A stretch of DNA of 13,978 bases from an uncultured Salinimicrobium sp. (GCA_946887025.1 CAMPJY010000062.1:1-13978), one strand, 5' to 3'. Counted from the first letter of the stretch, positions 1 through 7,046 are shown. Notes: generated by a model not told the origin, from the sequence alone. Program-made: numbers and translations.

Positions 1-135
1 AGTGTAGCTATTATTCCCTATACTCTTGAACATACCAGTTTTCAGTTTCTGAAAGCAGGAGACAGGGTCAATCTGGAGTTTGATGTGATAGGGAAATATG
101 TGAAGCGGCTTGCGGAGTTAAATGTCAAAGGTTAA
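1..135 (+). CDS. ribE: Riboflavin synthase alpha subunit, C-terminal end (partial)
   Basis: The window opens in frame inside this gene; 44 codons and a TAA stop are visible. The tail contains [11 protein letters not shown], a spacer, then [18 protein letters not shown], the characteristic ending of the second lumazine-binding repeat of riboflavin synthase. Known role of the family: dismutation of two 6,7-dimethyl-8-ribityllumazine molecules to riboflavin plus the pyrimidinedione, in the cytoplasm, as the last step of riboflavin synthesis. The N-terminal repeat and the rest of the second lie outside the window. The gene converges on the small exported-protein gene, with only 11 bp between the stop codons and no obvious hairpin. 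The assignment rests on the tail motif alone, which is distinctive. Confidence 0.85.
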   Translation, partial: SVAIIPYTLEHTSFQFLKAGDRVNLEFDVIGKYVKRLAELNVKG

Positions 136-146
136 ACAAAAGTTCG

Positions 147-434
147 CTACTCCCCAATGGTTTTTTTTGCATTTTCTACCTTTATAATCCTATAAGCCCC
201 AAATACGATTCCAAGCAGCAGCAAAGGATAAATATAGGTATTTATTGAAAGGCATAAACCGGGAGGTGGTGGTTGGGTAGACGAATCTCCGTCATCAACC
301 TGATCTGCACATGGGGGACCTTGACCAGGAACTCCTCCGTCCATTCGAGGCTCTGGAGGATACTGGGCAAATAGGAATAGGCTGAAGAGGCAGAAGACAG
401 CAGCTAGAAAAATATGTTTATTTTTTAGTTCCAT
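147..434 (-). CDS. Small exported proline-rich protein with PID-CTERM-like tail
   Basis: A 95-residue protein. Residues 1-24 form a Sec signal peptide ending in FLFAQ. Residues 25-60 are low-complexity and rich in Pro, Gly and Asp, with a PPPPGL run at 55-60. Residues 64-85 are a hydrophobic segment followed by the basic stretch YRIIK. A signal peptide, a Pro-rich spacer, a short 'PGL-x-I' motif, one membrane helix and a basic end match the layout of the short Bacteroidota proteins called PID-CTERM, thought to be sorting substrates. Here the PID motif is degenerate (PGLCLSIN), so membership is an inference. Two cysteines (C42, C61) lie in the predicted exported part. Function unknown. It is monocistronic as far as visible and converges on ribE. 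A TATTTTTG match to the Bacteroidota -7 box lies about 90 bp upstream, without a well-placed -33 element. Confidence 0.65.
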   Translation of the reverse strand: MELKNKHIFLAAVFCLFSLFLFAQYPPEPRMDGGVPGQGPPCADQVDDGDSSTQPPPPGLCLSINTYIYPLLLLGIVFGAYRIIKVENAKKTIGE

Positions 435-790
435 AGCCAGATCAGACTTACATTTTTATGCAACTAAAACAACAATAGCACTTTATATAGGTGAGGGGTG
501 AAAATTTTAACAATAACTGCAGGGCCAAAAATAAATAATTATTGGGTTCTAAAAACGAATATACAATATTGGACTTGAATTTAACACCTTCCCCTACACA
601 TTTTTCTGGTTTGTTTTTTAACCTGCAGACTTTTACCGCCACCTCATTCTCAATAATTTAAACCTAAAAATACATTAAAACCATCACAGCTATTTTATAA
701 ACCCGTTATGGTGAGAAATTTTCTTTGAAAAAAGGTTTATTATCTATATTCATGTTAATTTAGTACCAGTCATTATTAGAAAAAAACCAA
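435..790. other. Intergenic gap, divergent promoter region
   Basis: These 356 bp separate the leftward small exported protein from the rightward DUF4199 gene, so they should hold both promoters. They are very AT-rich and contain no convincing gene; a 64-codon leftward frame (448-642) lacks family-like features and is judged spurious. On the minus strand, 533-526 reads TATTTTTG, matching the TAnnTTTG -7 consensus of Bacteroidota, but no TTG lies 17-23 bp upstream. On the plus strand, TAATTTAG (756-763) is a one-mismatch match, with a TTG at 725-727 that is too far away. No strong hairpin, riboswitch or tandem repeat was seen. Confidence 0.4.
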
Positions 791-1297
791 ATGAAAAGTA
801 TTAAGATTGAAATTAAATGGGCACTGATTTTCGTGGCTGTAGGTCTTCTCTGGATGTTCCTGGAAAAACTGTTCGGACTTCACGGGGAACATATTGATCA
901 ACATGCTGTTTACACAAATTTATTTGCCATTGTTGCAGTAGGAATTTATGTATTTGCCCTTCTTGATAAAAGAAGGAACTACTATCGTGGCACAATGAGC
1001 TATAAGGAAGGCTTGATTTGTGGATTACTTGTAACTCTTTTTGTGACTATTCTCAGCCCCTTCACCCAGTATATTACCAGCTTTCTTATAACTCCTGAGT
1101 ATTTTCCGAATGCCATTGATTATGCGGTGGAAACGGGAAGGATGAAAAGGGAAGAGGCCGAGGCGTTTTTCAGTTATAATAATTATATGGAACAGGGACT
1201 GATCTTTGCGCCTATCATGGGAATACTGACTTCAGCTATTGTGGCCATTTTTACCAAGAGCAAGGGATCTGGGAATGAAGGTCCCCTTCCTGTATAA
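791..1297 (+). CDS. DUF4199 family integral membrane protein
   Basis: A 168-residue protein with four predicted membrane helices, at about residues 10-28, 40-59, 76-100 and 138-154. The loop between helices 2 and 3 carries the basic stretch RRNYYRGTMSYKEG, and the loop before helix 4 is charged (ETGRMKREEAEAFF). This layout, the length and the 'MSYKEGL' segment before helix 3 match DUF4199, a common Bacteroidota inner-membrane family without a known function. The ATG follows an A-rich stretch with no Shine-Dalgarno site, normal for this phylum. The gene ends in TAA only 6 bp before the TTG start of the next gene, and the two are in the same frame, so they are probably co-transcribed. No catalytic motif is visible. 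Confidence 0.8.
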   Translation: MKSIKIEIKWALIFVAVGLLWMFLEKLFGLHGEHIDQHAVYTNLFAIVAVGIYVFALLDKRRNYYRGTMSYKEGLICGLLVTLFVTILSPFTQYITSFLITPEYFPNAIDYAVETGRMKREEAEAFFSYNNYMEQGLIFAPIMGILTSAIVAIFTKSKGSGNEGPLPV

Positions 1298-1303
1298 TTA
1301 CGA

Positions 1304-1756
1304 TTGTCTAATACTGCATTATTTTCTCCATTGAAACTTCTTTCTGAATTTCTCCATAATCTGAATTTCCCGACCAGTTTCAGCGAAACCCTGAAAGGCG
1401 TTCGGCTAAAGGAGAATTCCTCCTCCTGGTCAGTTATTGCTGCCGGAGAGGTCACCTTGCAGGAGTTTACATTTAATCCTTCTGTTATATCTGAACTTGA
1501 AAATAAACTTGCTCTAAATTTCGAAAGGGGAGCGGTGACAAACGGAAAGGTTTGTTTTGCCAACACTGGGGAGGTGCGACCTGATTTCAGAACTACCTTC
1601 ACATCAGCGGAACTGTTAAATTATATTTATGCCCTGGTTCCTTCATCAGAAACTAATTTCAAAAATGAACAGGAACTTTATTTGCCCTTTCCAGAAAATC
1701 CAGAGCAATTTTGGAAGATGGTAAGGATGGGGGATAAGAAGAAGGAAACACTATGA
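1304..1756 (+). CDS. Conserved-looking hypothetical protein, TTG start
   Basis: A 150-residue soluble protein with no signal peptide or membrane helix. No ATG occurs in frame before residue 138, so the start must be TTG at 1304 or the second TTG at 1331; neither has a clear ribosome binding site. The reading frame is probably real: its amino-acid composition is normal, it directly follows the upstream gene, and its stop overlaps the next start (ATGA at 1753-1756), implying translational coupling. The C-terminal third (residues about 100-145) reads DFRTTFTSAELLNYIYALV, then LPFPENPEQFWKMVRMG. From memory, this order resembles the end of type ISP restriction-modification proteins, where a 'YIYAVLHSP' stretch precedes 'DFPRxP' and 'FxxLVxLG'. 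No methylase or helicase motif is present, so this would be at most an isolated C-terminal piece. Function is not assigned. Confidence 0.6.
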   Translation: MSNTALFSPLKLLSEFLHNLNFPTSFSETLKGVRLKENSSSWSVIAAGEVTLQEFTFNPSVISELENKLALNFERGAVTNGKVCFANTGEVRPDFRTTFTSAELLNYIYALVPSSETNFKNEQELYLPFPENPEQFWKMVRMGDKKKETL

Positions 1757-2382
1757 GAAAACCAAAAATCCGGGGACATAAAAGAATTTGGAAGGAAATA
1801 GATGAGTGGCGAAGAAATTCTCTGGATATCGACGCAGATTATGTAAATCAGAAATATGTTAAGTTCAGGATCCATCCCTATGCGACTTTTGCATTTCGTG
1901 ATATACCTTATGCCGAACCCCACGGTGAAACCCGAAAACGTATGCTTTCCGGCCTCCTGGATATTTACCATGCCTGGAAAAAGGAACTCGATGCCGTAGG
2001 GGAGCCCTACTACCTTAAATTGTGGGTTTTCGAACCGCAGTTCTCAAAATCCCAGGTAGTTTGCGCCGCTCGCTCTGCAATTGATTTCTATGACCACACT
2101 TTTTTCCTGCCAGAGGATAAGAAGGAATTTCCGTCTAAAAATTATGGGAGCCTGGAGGAAAGATTAAAGGAGTTTTCCTGGGAACATGGATATTATGAAA
2201 ATTTTATTGACGGCAGGACCATCGGGGTTCCGGAGGAATTTATTTCTCTGCAGGAATATTATGCCAATCGGAGGTGGGTAAAGAAAAAGCTTGCCGGGCC
2301 CCATAGAAAGGAAAAATCCCTTCAGGGGGAAGAATACTGTCTTTTTAAAATTGGTGATGTCTGGTTAGGCAGTATAGACTGA
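1753..2382 (+). CDS. Hypothetical protein, coupled to upstream gene
   Basis: A 209-residue soluble protein that I do not recognise. It begins with a very basic segment (RKPKIRGHKRIWKE), is rich in aromatic residues (many Tyr, Phe and Trp), and has a mixed charged C-terminal half with a basic patch near residues 172-189 (NRRWVKKKLAGPHRKEK). There is no signal peptide, membrane helix or obvious catalytic signature. The ATG overlaps the stop of the preceding gene by 4 bp, so the two are almost certainly expressed together and may act together. Basic ends would suit nucleic-acid or ribosome contact, but that is only suggestive. Downstream, a 68-bp AT-rich spacer without a clear terminator separates it from the lipoprotein gene. 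Confidence 0.7.
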   Translation: MRKPKIRGHKRIWKEIDEWRRNSLDIDADYVNQKYVKFRIHPYATFAFRDIPYAEPHGETRKRMLSGLLDIYHAWKKELDAVGEPYYLKLWVFEPQFSKSQVVCAARSAIDFYDHTFFLPEDKKEFPSKNYGSLEERLKEFSWEHGYYENFIDGRTIGVPEEFISLQEYYANRRWVKKKLAGPHRKEKSLQGEEYCLFKIGDVWLGSID

Positions 2383-2440
2383 TCCCTCCTTTTATCATTT
2401 CCCCGCTTTCTTATGCCTTTATCGGAATATTTCATAAATT

Positions 2441-2445
2441 AGAGG
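2441..2445 (+). promoter_or_regulatory. Possible Shine-Dalgarno site for an alternative TTG start
   Basis: AGAGG lies 5 bp before a TTG codon (2451) that is in frame with the lipoprotein gene and opens with two lysine codons. It is 26 bp from the ATG at 2472, too far to serve that codon. It therefore favours the longer form. Shine-Dalgarno sites are weak predictors in Bacteroidota, so this does not settle the start. Confidence 0.3.
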
Positions 2446-2471
2446 TCCAATTGAAAAAACCAATAACTGTT

Positions 2472-2789
2472 ATGTACACAAAACTGATCAAACCTGTAGC
2501 GGCCTTTTGCCTGATGATGATAATGATGGCCTGTGGAGAAAACACTGATGTTGTGGAATCAGGAACTTATCGCGGGACGGTAAAAGAAGTGGAACCTTCA
2601 AAAACCGAGATTTATGTTTCCACCGAAGACGGAAAGACCCTGGAGCTGTATTTCACGGAGCAGACGAGCCTCACCCGCAATGGGCAAACGGTCGAATTCT
2701 CTGAACTTGAGGAAGGCCAGAATGTAGAGGTGGAAGTGGAGAAGAAAGGAAAAAGACTGGACCCGATTTCAGTTAGTATTCTGGATTAA
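2472..2789 (+). CDS. Small lipoprotein, DUF5666-like beta domain
   Basis: A 105-residue protein from the ATG at 2472; an in-frame TTG at 2451 would add seven residues (MKKPITV). Residues 1-20 are a basic start, a hydrophobic core and MMAC, a slightly atypical lipobox, so the protein is predicted to be lipid-anchored at Cys20. The mature part (GTYRGTVKEVEPSKTEIYVS, then ELYFTEQTSLTRNGQ, then LEEGQNVEVEVEKKGKRLDP) is a run of short beta strands. It resembles the small OB-like domains of the DUF5666 kind, in which a 'G-x-V' strand, a 'T-x-x-T' element and 'L-x-x-G-x-x-V-x-V' recur. Binding partner unknown. It ends 2 bp before the DUF2231 gene, so the two form a tight pair. Confidence 0.65.
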   Translation: MYTKLIKPVAAFCLMMIMMACGENTDVVESGTYRGTVKEVEPSKTEIYVSTEDGKTLELYFTEQTSLTRNGQTVEFSELEEGQNVEVEVEKKGKRLDPISVSILD

Positions 2790-2791
2790 AT

Positions 2792-3280
2792 ATGGAACAG
2801 GTCCCGGAATTCTGGCGGACGGAGATCTTCCATCCCCTGTCCGTCCATTTTCCAATCGCCCTGCTGCTGATGGCCCTGTTGTTCAAGGCAGTATTCTTTA
2901 ACAGGCGAAATACCGCATGGGCTAAATCGGGTACTATTCTGCTTTTTCTGGGCGTTTTGAGTGCTTGGATTGCTGTATTCACCGGCAGCCTGGCTGATGG
3001 CATAGTTTCAAGAAAGATCTGTGATCCCACAGTCCTCAAGGATCATGAGAACATGGCCTATTTCACCGCCTGGTGCTTTAGTTTGGCCCTCATAACAGAT
3101 CTTCTCGGATATCCCCGAAACCTTATAACCTTTAGAAAGCCTTTAAAAATCTTCACTCTTGCGGTATTGATCGTGGGCTCAGTAGCCCTTGTACTTGTAG
3201 GTCATTCCGGTGCCTCCGTGGTTTATCAGCAGGGTGGAGGGGTTTATATGCCTTCTGAGGATTGTGCAGAATTTGAATAA
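2792..3280 (+). CDS. DUF2231 family membrane protein
   Basis: A 162-residue protein with four predicted membrane helices (about residues 18-36, 47-67, 88-106 and 119-137). The HPLSVHFPIAL motif (residues 14-24) before helix 1 and GHSGASVVYQQGGGV (137-151) after helix 4 are hallmarks of DUF2231. Histidines H14, H19, H85 and H138 lie near the ends of helices. In this family such histidines have suggested metal or haem binding, but the sequence does not prove it. The gene starts 2 bp after the lipoprotein stop, implying one transcript and possibly one envelope complex. A 31-bp gap with a small hairpin leads to the macrodomain gene. Confidence 0.8.
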   Translation: MEQVPEFWRTEIFHPLSVHFPIALLLMALLFKAVFFNRRNTAWAKSGTILLFLGVLSAWIAVFTGSLADGIVSRKICDPTVLKDHENMAYFTAWCFSLALITDLLGYPRNLITFRKPLKIFTLAVLIVGSVALVLVGHSGASVVYQQGGGVYMPSEDCAEFE

Positions 3281-3294
3281 AGTCTCTTTCCGTA

Positions 3295-3310
3295 TTAGAT
3301 GCTGATCTAA
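3295..3310 (+). promoter_or_regulatory. Perfect short inverted repeat abutting the macrodomain start codon
   Basis: TTAGAT, a GCTG spacer and ATCTAA form a perfect 6-bp inverted repeat ending one base before the ATG at 3312. As RNA it would be a weak AU-rich hairpin over the ribosome-binding region. As DNA it could be a small operator. It is too weak, and lacks a T-run, to act as a terminator for the DUF2231 gene. Function is unproven. Confidence 0.35.
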
Positions 3311-3311
3311 C

Positions 3312-3827
3312 ATGATAAAAGTAATTAAAGGAGATATCACAAAAGTTACTGCCGATGCCATTGTTAATGCTGCCAATTCTTCTCTTCTGGGAGGCGGTGG
3401 GGTCGATGGGGCCATCCATCGTGCGGGAGGGCCGGAAATCCTCGAGGCTTGTAAACAAATTGTCGCCAGACAGGGAAGTTGTGCCACTGGAGAAGCTGTG
3501 GTGACTACCGCAGGAGATCTTCCGGCTCGGCTTGTTATTCACACCGTTGGACCTGTCTGGCAAGGAGGGAGTAGAAATGAAGCTGTCCTTCTAGGTAACT
3601 GTTACAAAAATTCCTTAGAACTGGCCCTTGAAAACGGCTGCAGGAGTATTGCCTTTCCAAATATCAGCACCGGGGTTTACGGATATCCCAAAGCCGAAGC
3701 AGCTAAAATAGCCATTGATGTCGTGTCAGAATTCCTATTTAAAAGAAAGGGTATGGAGGTTATTTTTGTTTGTTTCGACGAAGAGAATGAGCAACTTATG
3801 GCGAAACAGCTCGAGGAGCTGACTTGA
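3312..3827 (+). CDS. Macrodomain O-acetyl-ADP-ribose deacetylase, YmdB/MacroD type
   Basis: A 171-residue single-domain protein, the usual length for the YmdB/MacroD1-2 class. All hallmark motifs are present in order: GDIT (residues 8-11) for adenine contact, [20 protein letters not shown] (17-36) with the glycine-rich ribose loop, [22 protein letters not shown] (61-82) and [12 protein letters not shown] (115-126) for the diphosphate. Enzymes of this class hydrolyse O-acetyl-ADP-ribose and remove mono-ADP-ribose from acidic side chains, in the cytoplasm. No signal peptide is present. The gene follows DUF2231 after 31 bp, with a short inverted repeat just before its ATG. It converges on the phosphoesterase gene with a 28-bp gap and no visible terminator, so the two transcripts may overlap at their 3' ends. 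No ADP-ribosyltransferase partner is in the window. Confidence 0.92.
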   Translation: MIKVIKGDITKVTADAIVNAANSSLLGGGGVDGAIHRAGGPEILEACKQIVARQGSCATGEAVVTTAGDLPARLVIHTVGPVWQGGSRNEAVLLGNCYKNSLELALENGCRSIAFPNISTGVYGYPKAEAAKIAIDVVSEFLFKRKGMEVIFVCFDEENEQLMAKQLEELT

Positions 3828-3855
3828 GATCAATTTTATTTCTCCACCATACGTC

Positions 3856-5703
3856 CTAATCCTCCCACTTCAGTATCACAACTTTTCCATCCATGGTTGC
3901 TGCCAGAATTCGGTTGGTCCCGATCAACCTGATGGTGTTCACCATTGAATTGTCAATCTTATAGATCCAGTTTATGGCTTTTGTGTCAGGATTTATGCTG
4001 TATACTCTACCGTTTCTCGTGCCAAAGACCACTTCTCCGTCCTGTTCAAATAACATGGAAGGTACATGATCATAGCCAAACCCGCAGTCCATTCTCCACG
4101 CTAATTCAGGGGCTGCCGCATTGGTTCTAAAGGCTACGACCTCGTCGTTCATAGTCTTCCCATAAACAAGATCTTTATCTTCAGAAATACCTATAGACTC
4201 ACGGACAGTAGCTTCGTTCGAGCGCCAGAGGGAGGTTCCTGTTTCAGCATTAATGGCTGTGAGATAGCGATCGGGAGCTACTATATAAACCACCCCCTCA
4301 TGCGCCACTGGAATGACCATGGCAGGCGAAAACATGCGATTCTGAGAACCGTTGTCCCATTTCCAGGCCAGGGAGCCATCTTCAGTATTTAAAGCATATA
4401 AGTGTTTATCCCAAGCCCCGAAAATAACTTTGCCTTCGTAAATAATGGGAGTGCTTACCACCGGACCTTGCAGACCCTGATAATTCCAGATCTCGTGCCC
4501 TGTTCTTGCATCCATGGCTCTGAAATATCCATCGCTACCTCCAATATAAACCCTGTCTTTGGAAATGAGAGGAGAACCTAAAACCGAAGCTTCGGTTGCA
4601 GTTTTCCAGACCTGCTTTCCGGTTTCGGAATCAAGAGCATAAACAGATCCATCTCCTGATCCGAAGATAACCAGCTCTTCAAAAGCCGCCGGGGACGAAA
4701 ACACACCGCCTTCAGTTTCAAATTCCCATTGCAGCTCCCCTGTTTCTGCAGAAAGAGCTTCAATTTTCCCAAGACTGTTGCCAAAAATCACGAGCTCGTT
4801 TTGATACAGGGGGGTAGAAATTACGTTGGCGTCCGAATGCCATTCCCAAAGCTTTTTCACCTGCGGGAAAGAGTCGTTGACGGTATAAACAGGTCTTTCA
4901 TATTCTTTTGAGGGATCGTAATCCCGGCGTCCCAGAGGAATTGTCCTCCATGCCTCCCGCATTCCGACTCCCGGATTTCTTTCTGAAAATATAGCCTTGT
5001 CTTTAGTTATTTGAACAATATTATAACCGCCAACCTCATCTTTCGCCCTTAAGTTCGAACGTCCCATGGTTCCCGGAATACCCTCAAAATCCATTTCCCT
5101 GTTCCTGTGTCCATGCCCGCAGATTGCAAACTGGGTATTGTATTGTTTCAATCGGCCCGTCGCCTCATACCAGTTATCCAGGCTGTTGTCCAGGGGATAG
5201 TGGTTGATGAAAATAAGAGGCTGGTCTTTTGGAGTTTCTTCCAAAATCTTGTCCAGCCAGACGATGGCATCCCGAGGAATGTGGCCGTCAGACATCCTAA
5301 CATAGGGTCCGGAGGCACAACCAATGAATTTGTAGCCTTCGTGCTCAAAAACGAACTTGTCATTACCGAATTCCTTAATAAAACTTACGCCTCCGGATTC
5401 AGACCAGCCGGTGTCGTGGTTTCCGGGAACTATATAATATGGAATTTTCAGGTCCTCCAGGAGTTCCTTTGCCTTTGCAATCTCTTCATCTGTTCCCATT
5501 TCTGTCACATCTCCGGTCACGAGAGCGAAATCTATATCTGAAAGCCCGTTGAGATCCTCAACCGTTCTCTGCAGGTCCTCTTCTGAAGTGGAGGCGCCAA
5601 TATGGACGTCGGTAATAAAGGCAAACTTAAATTCCTGTGCGAAGGAGGGTTCAAGAACCAGTAAAAAGAAGAAGAATATTAGCGGTTTATAGTACTTAAT
5701 CAT
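3856..5703 (-). CDS. Exported metallophosphoesterase fused to a PQQ-type beta-propeller
   Basis: A 615-residue protein. Residues 1-23 are a Sec signal peptide ending in SFAQ, so the protein acts outside the cytoplasm. Residues 25-200 form a calcineurin-like phosphoesterase with every metal-binding motif: D32-x-H34, G64-D65, G94-N95-H96-D97, H168 and G196-H197-G198-H199. From about residue 280 to the end there are at least six PQQ/BamB-like propeller repeats of the type 'GxxDGxxYALDxxTGxxxWxx' (for example YALDSETGKQVWK and YALNTEDGSLAWKW). The fold and chemistry (a two-metal phosphoesterase) are well supported; the substrate is not known. It is the last gene of the operon, 45 bp after namZ, suggesting a role with periplasmic cell-wall fragments or sugar phosphates (inference). 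The propeller probably binds a partner or polymer. The stop is TAG. Confidence 0.85.
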   Translation of the reverse strand: MIKYYKPLIFFFFLLVLEPSFAQEFKFAFITDVHIGASTSEEDLQRTVEDLNGLSDIDFALVTGDVTEMGTDEEIAKAKELLEDLKIPYYIVPGNHDTGWSESGGVSFIKEFGNDKFVFEHEGYKFIGCASGPYVRMSDGHIPRDAIVWLDKILEETPKDQPLIFINHYPLDNSLDNWYEATGRLKQYNTQFAICGHGHRNREMDFEGIPGTMGRSNLRAKDEVGGYNIVQITKDKAIFSERNPGVGMREAWRTIPLGRRDYDPSKEYERPVYTVNDSFPQVKKLWEWHSDANVISTPLYQNELVIFGNSLGKIEALSAETGELQWEFETEGGVFSSPAAFEELVIFGSGDGSVYALDSETGKQVWKTATEASVLGSPLISKDRVYIGGSDGYFRAMDARTGHEIWNYQGLQGPVVSTPIIYEGKVIFGAWDKHLYALNTEDGSLAWKWDNGSQNRMFSPAMVIPVAHEGVVYIVAPDRYLTAINAETGTSLWRSNEATVRESIGISEDKDLVYGKTMNDEVVAFRTNAAAPELAWRMDCGFGYDHVPSMLFEQDGEVVFGTRNGRVYSINPDTKAINWIYKIDNSMVNTIRLIGTNRILAATMDGKVVILKWED

Positions 5704-5748
5704 GGACCTGGTTTTCTTTAGATTAAATAATGGTGGGATGCTATGCCT

Positions 5749-7014
5749 TTAGTAAAGCAGATATTTTTCTCTTTTTGCCTCGAATTTCTCGATATCCCCT
5801 TCCCATTTTCCCACAATTTCCTGAGGAGTTTTCCCCGCCTGTAACTGTTCCCTCACTGCTGAGGTACCCAGTAAACCGTCAATTCTTCCTTCTCTCCATT
5901 CAAATTCTTCGGGATAAAGTGTTAACAAGGCATGGAGAATATAGACTCCTGCTTCCGCGGATTTAAAACTGTCGCGGTCTGTGATCAGCATCTCCACTCC
6001 CGGTACCTCTTCCCCCAGAAACTTGGGAGGATAGATTTTAATCCCGTCCACGATGCTGTCGGGGGTAAAGGTTTTGTGTTTAAACCTGACTCCTTCCAGA
6101 TTATAGTTGTTTAACTTTTCAGCCAATTCCCGAGAGTCTATCCATGGAGCGCCAAAATGTTCAAAAGGGAACATGGTTCCTCTGGCTTCGGAAATATTGG
6201 TCCCTTCCAGAAGGCAGGTAGCTGGATATACAATTGCGGTTTGCAGGGTAAGCATATTGGGTGACGGTTTTATCCAGGGCAGGCCTGTTTCGTCGTACCA
6301 CTGGGTTCTGGAATAATTCTTTAAAGGAACCACGGTAAGCTCTGCCTCGGGCAGTCCCTGAGCCTTTCTTTCCCCATTGAACATCTTTGCCAGTTCCCCC
6401 ACGGTCATTCCATGGGTTACCGGAATGTTTCCAATTTCTGTTTTTGGTTCCAGGGCTCTGCCCACAGGGCCATCTACATAATTTCCCGTTATCGGGTTAG
6501 GCCTGTCCAGGACCACCAAAGGGATTCCTTCCTCAGCTGCTGCTTCCTGAACACGAAGCATTGTTTTTATATAGGTGTAAAATCTGGCGCCGATATCCTG
6601 GATATCAAAAACCAGCACATCCACCTTTTCCAGCATTTCCGGACTGGGCTTTCTCACTTTTCCGTAAAGGGAAATTATGGGAAGTCCAGTTTTGGGATCT
6701 GTACCATTAGCCACGTGCGTATCCTGTTCCCCACGCAGTCCGTGCTCTGGACCAAAGAGAAGGGTTAACTCCACTTCGGGACGGTCGTGCAGCAGGTCTA
6801 TCAAATGAGTTCCATCAGGAAGTACCCCGGTATGATTGGTAATTAAGCCTACCCGTTTTCCCTTTATAAGATGTACAAAATCTTCGGAAAATAATTGTTC
6901 TGCGCCAATTGTAACCCTGGAAGTATTAGAGGTAGTCGTATCTTCTCCTAAAGATTGGGCAACGGAAGGAGGGATACATAACAAAAATATAGATAAAAAG
7001 AGTGAAAGGCGCAT
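5749..7014 (-). CDS. namZ: Exo-beta-N-acetylmuramidase NamZ (DUF1343, GH171)
   Basis: A 421-residue protein from the ATG at 7014. A TTG at 7050 would add 12 residues and overlap the amidase stop, but the ATG gives a clean signal peptide (MRLSLFLSIF... ending PPSVAQ), so I prefer it. Family hallmarks are in order: GKRVGLITNHTGV (52-64), LLFGPEHGLRG (85-95) with the glutamate and histidine placed in the active site of B. subtilis NamZ, then VLVFDIQDIGARFYTY, LDRPNPI, the TNISEARGT segment and PGVEMLITDRD. NamZ removes terminal MurNAc from the non-reducing end of peptidoglycan fragments, complementing NagZ, which removes GlcNAc. The signal peptide places it in the periplasm or outside. The gene is 32 bp downstream of the amidase gene and 45 bp upstream of the phosphoesterase gene. 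The activity is inferred from the family. Confidence 0.9.
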   Translation of the reverse strand: MRLSLFLSIFLLCIPPSVAQSLGEDTTTSNTSRVTIGAEQLFSEDFVHLIKGKRVGLITNHTGVLPDGTHLIDLLHDRPEVELTLLFGPEHGLRGEQDTHVANGTDPKTGLPIISLYGKVRKPSPEMLEKVDVLVFDIQDIGARFYTYIKTMLRVQEAAAEEGIPLVVLDRPNPITGNYVDGPVGRALEPKTEIGNIPVTHGMTVGELAKMFNGERKAQGLPEAELTVVPLKNYSRTQWYDETGLPWIKPSPNMLTLQTAIVYPATCLLEGTNISEARGTMFPFEHFGAPWIDSRELAEKLNNYNLEGVRFKHKTFTPDSIVDGIKIYPPKFLGEEVPGVEMLITDRDSFKSAEAGVYILHALLTLYPEEFEWREGRIDGLLGTSAVREQLQAGKTPQEIVGKWEGDIEKFEAKREKYLLY

Positions 7015-7046
7015 TTGTTTAATTTTGGGAGCTTTATTTAAATGAA

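Noticed and set aside
448..642. A 64-codon leftward reading frame in the gap upstream of the small exported protein
   Set aside because: Cysteine-rich low-quality composition, no recognisable domain or ribosome site, and it lies in the AT-rich region expected to hold promoters.
3828..3855. Bidirectional terminator between the macrodomain and phosphoesterase genes
   Set aside because: Only 28 bp and no inverted repeat followed by a T-run could be found.
5107..5541. A 144-codon rightward frame opposite the phosphoesterase domain
   Set aside because: Antisense shadow of the region encoding the conserved metal-binding motifs.
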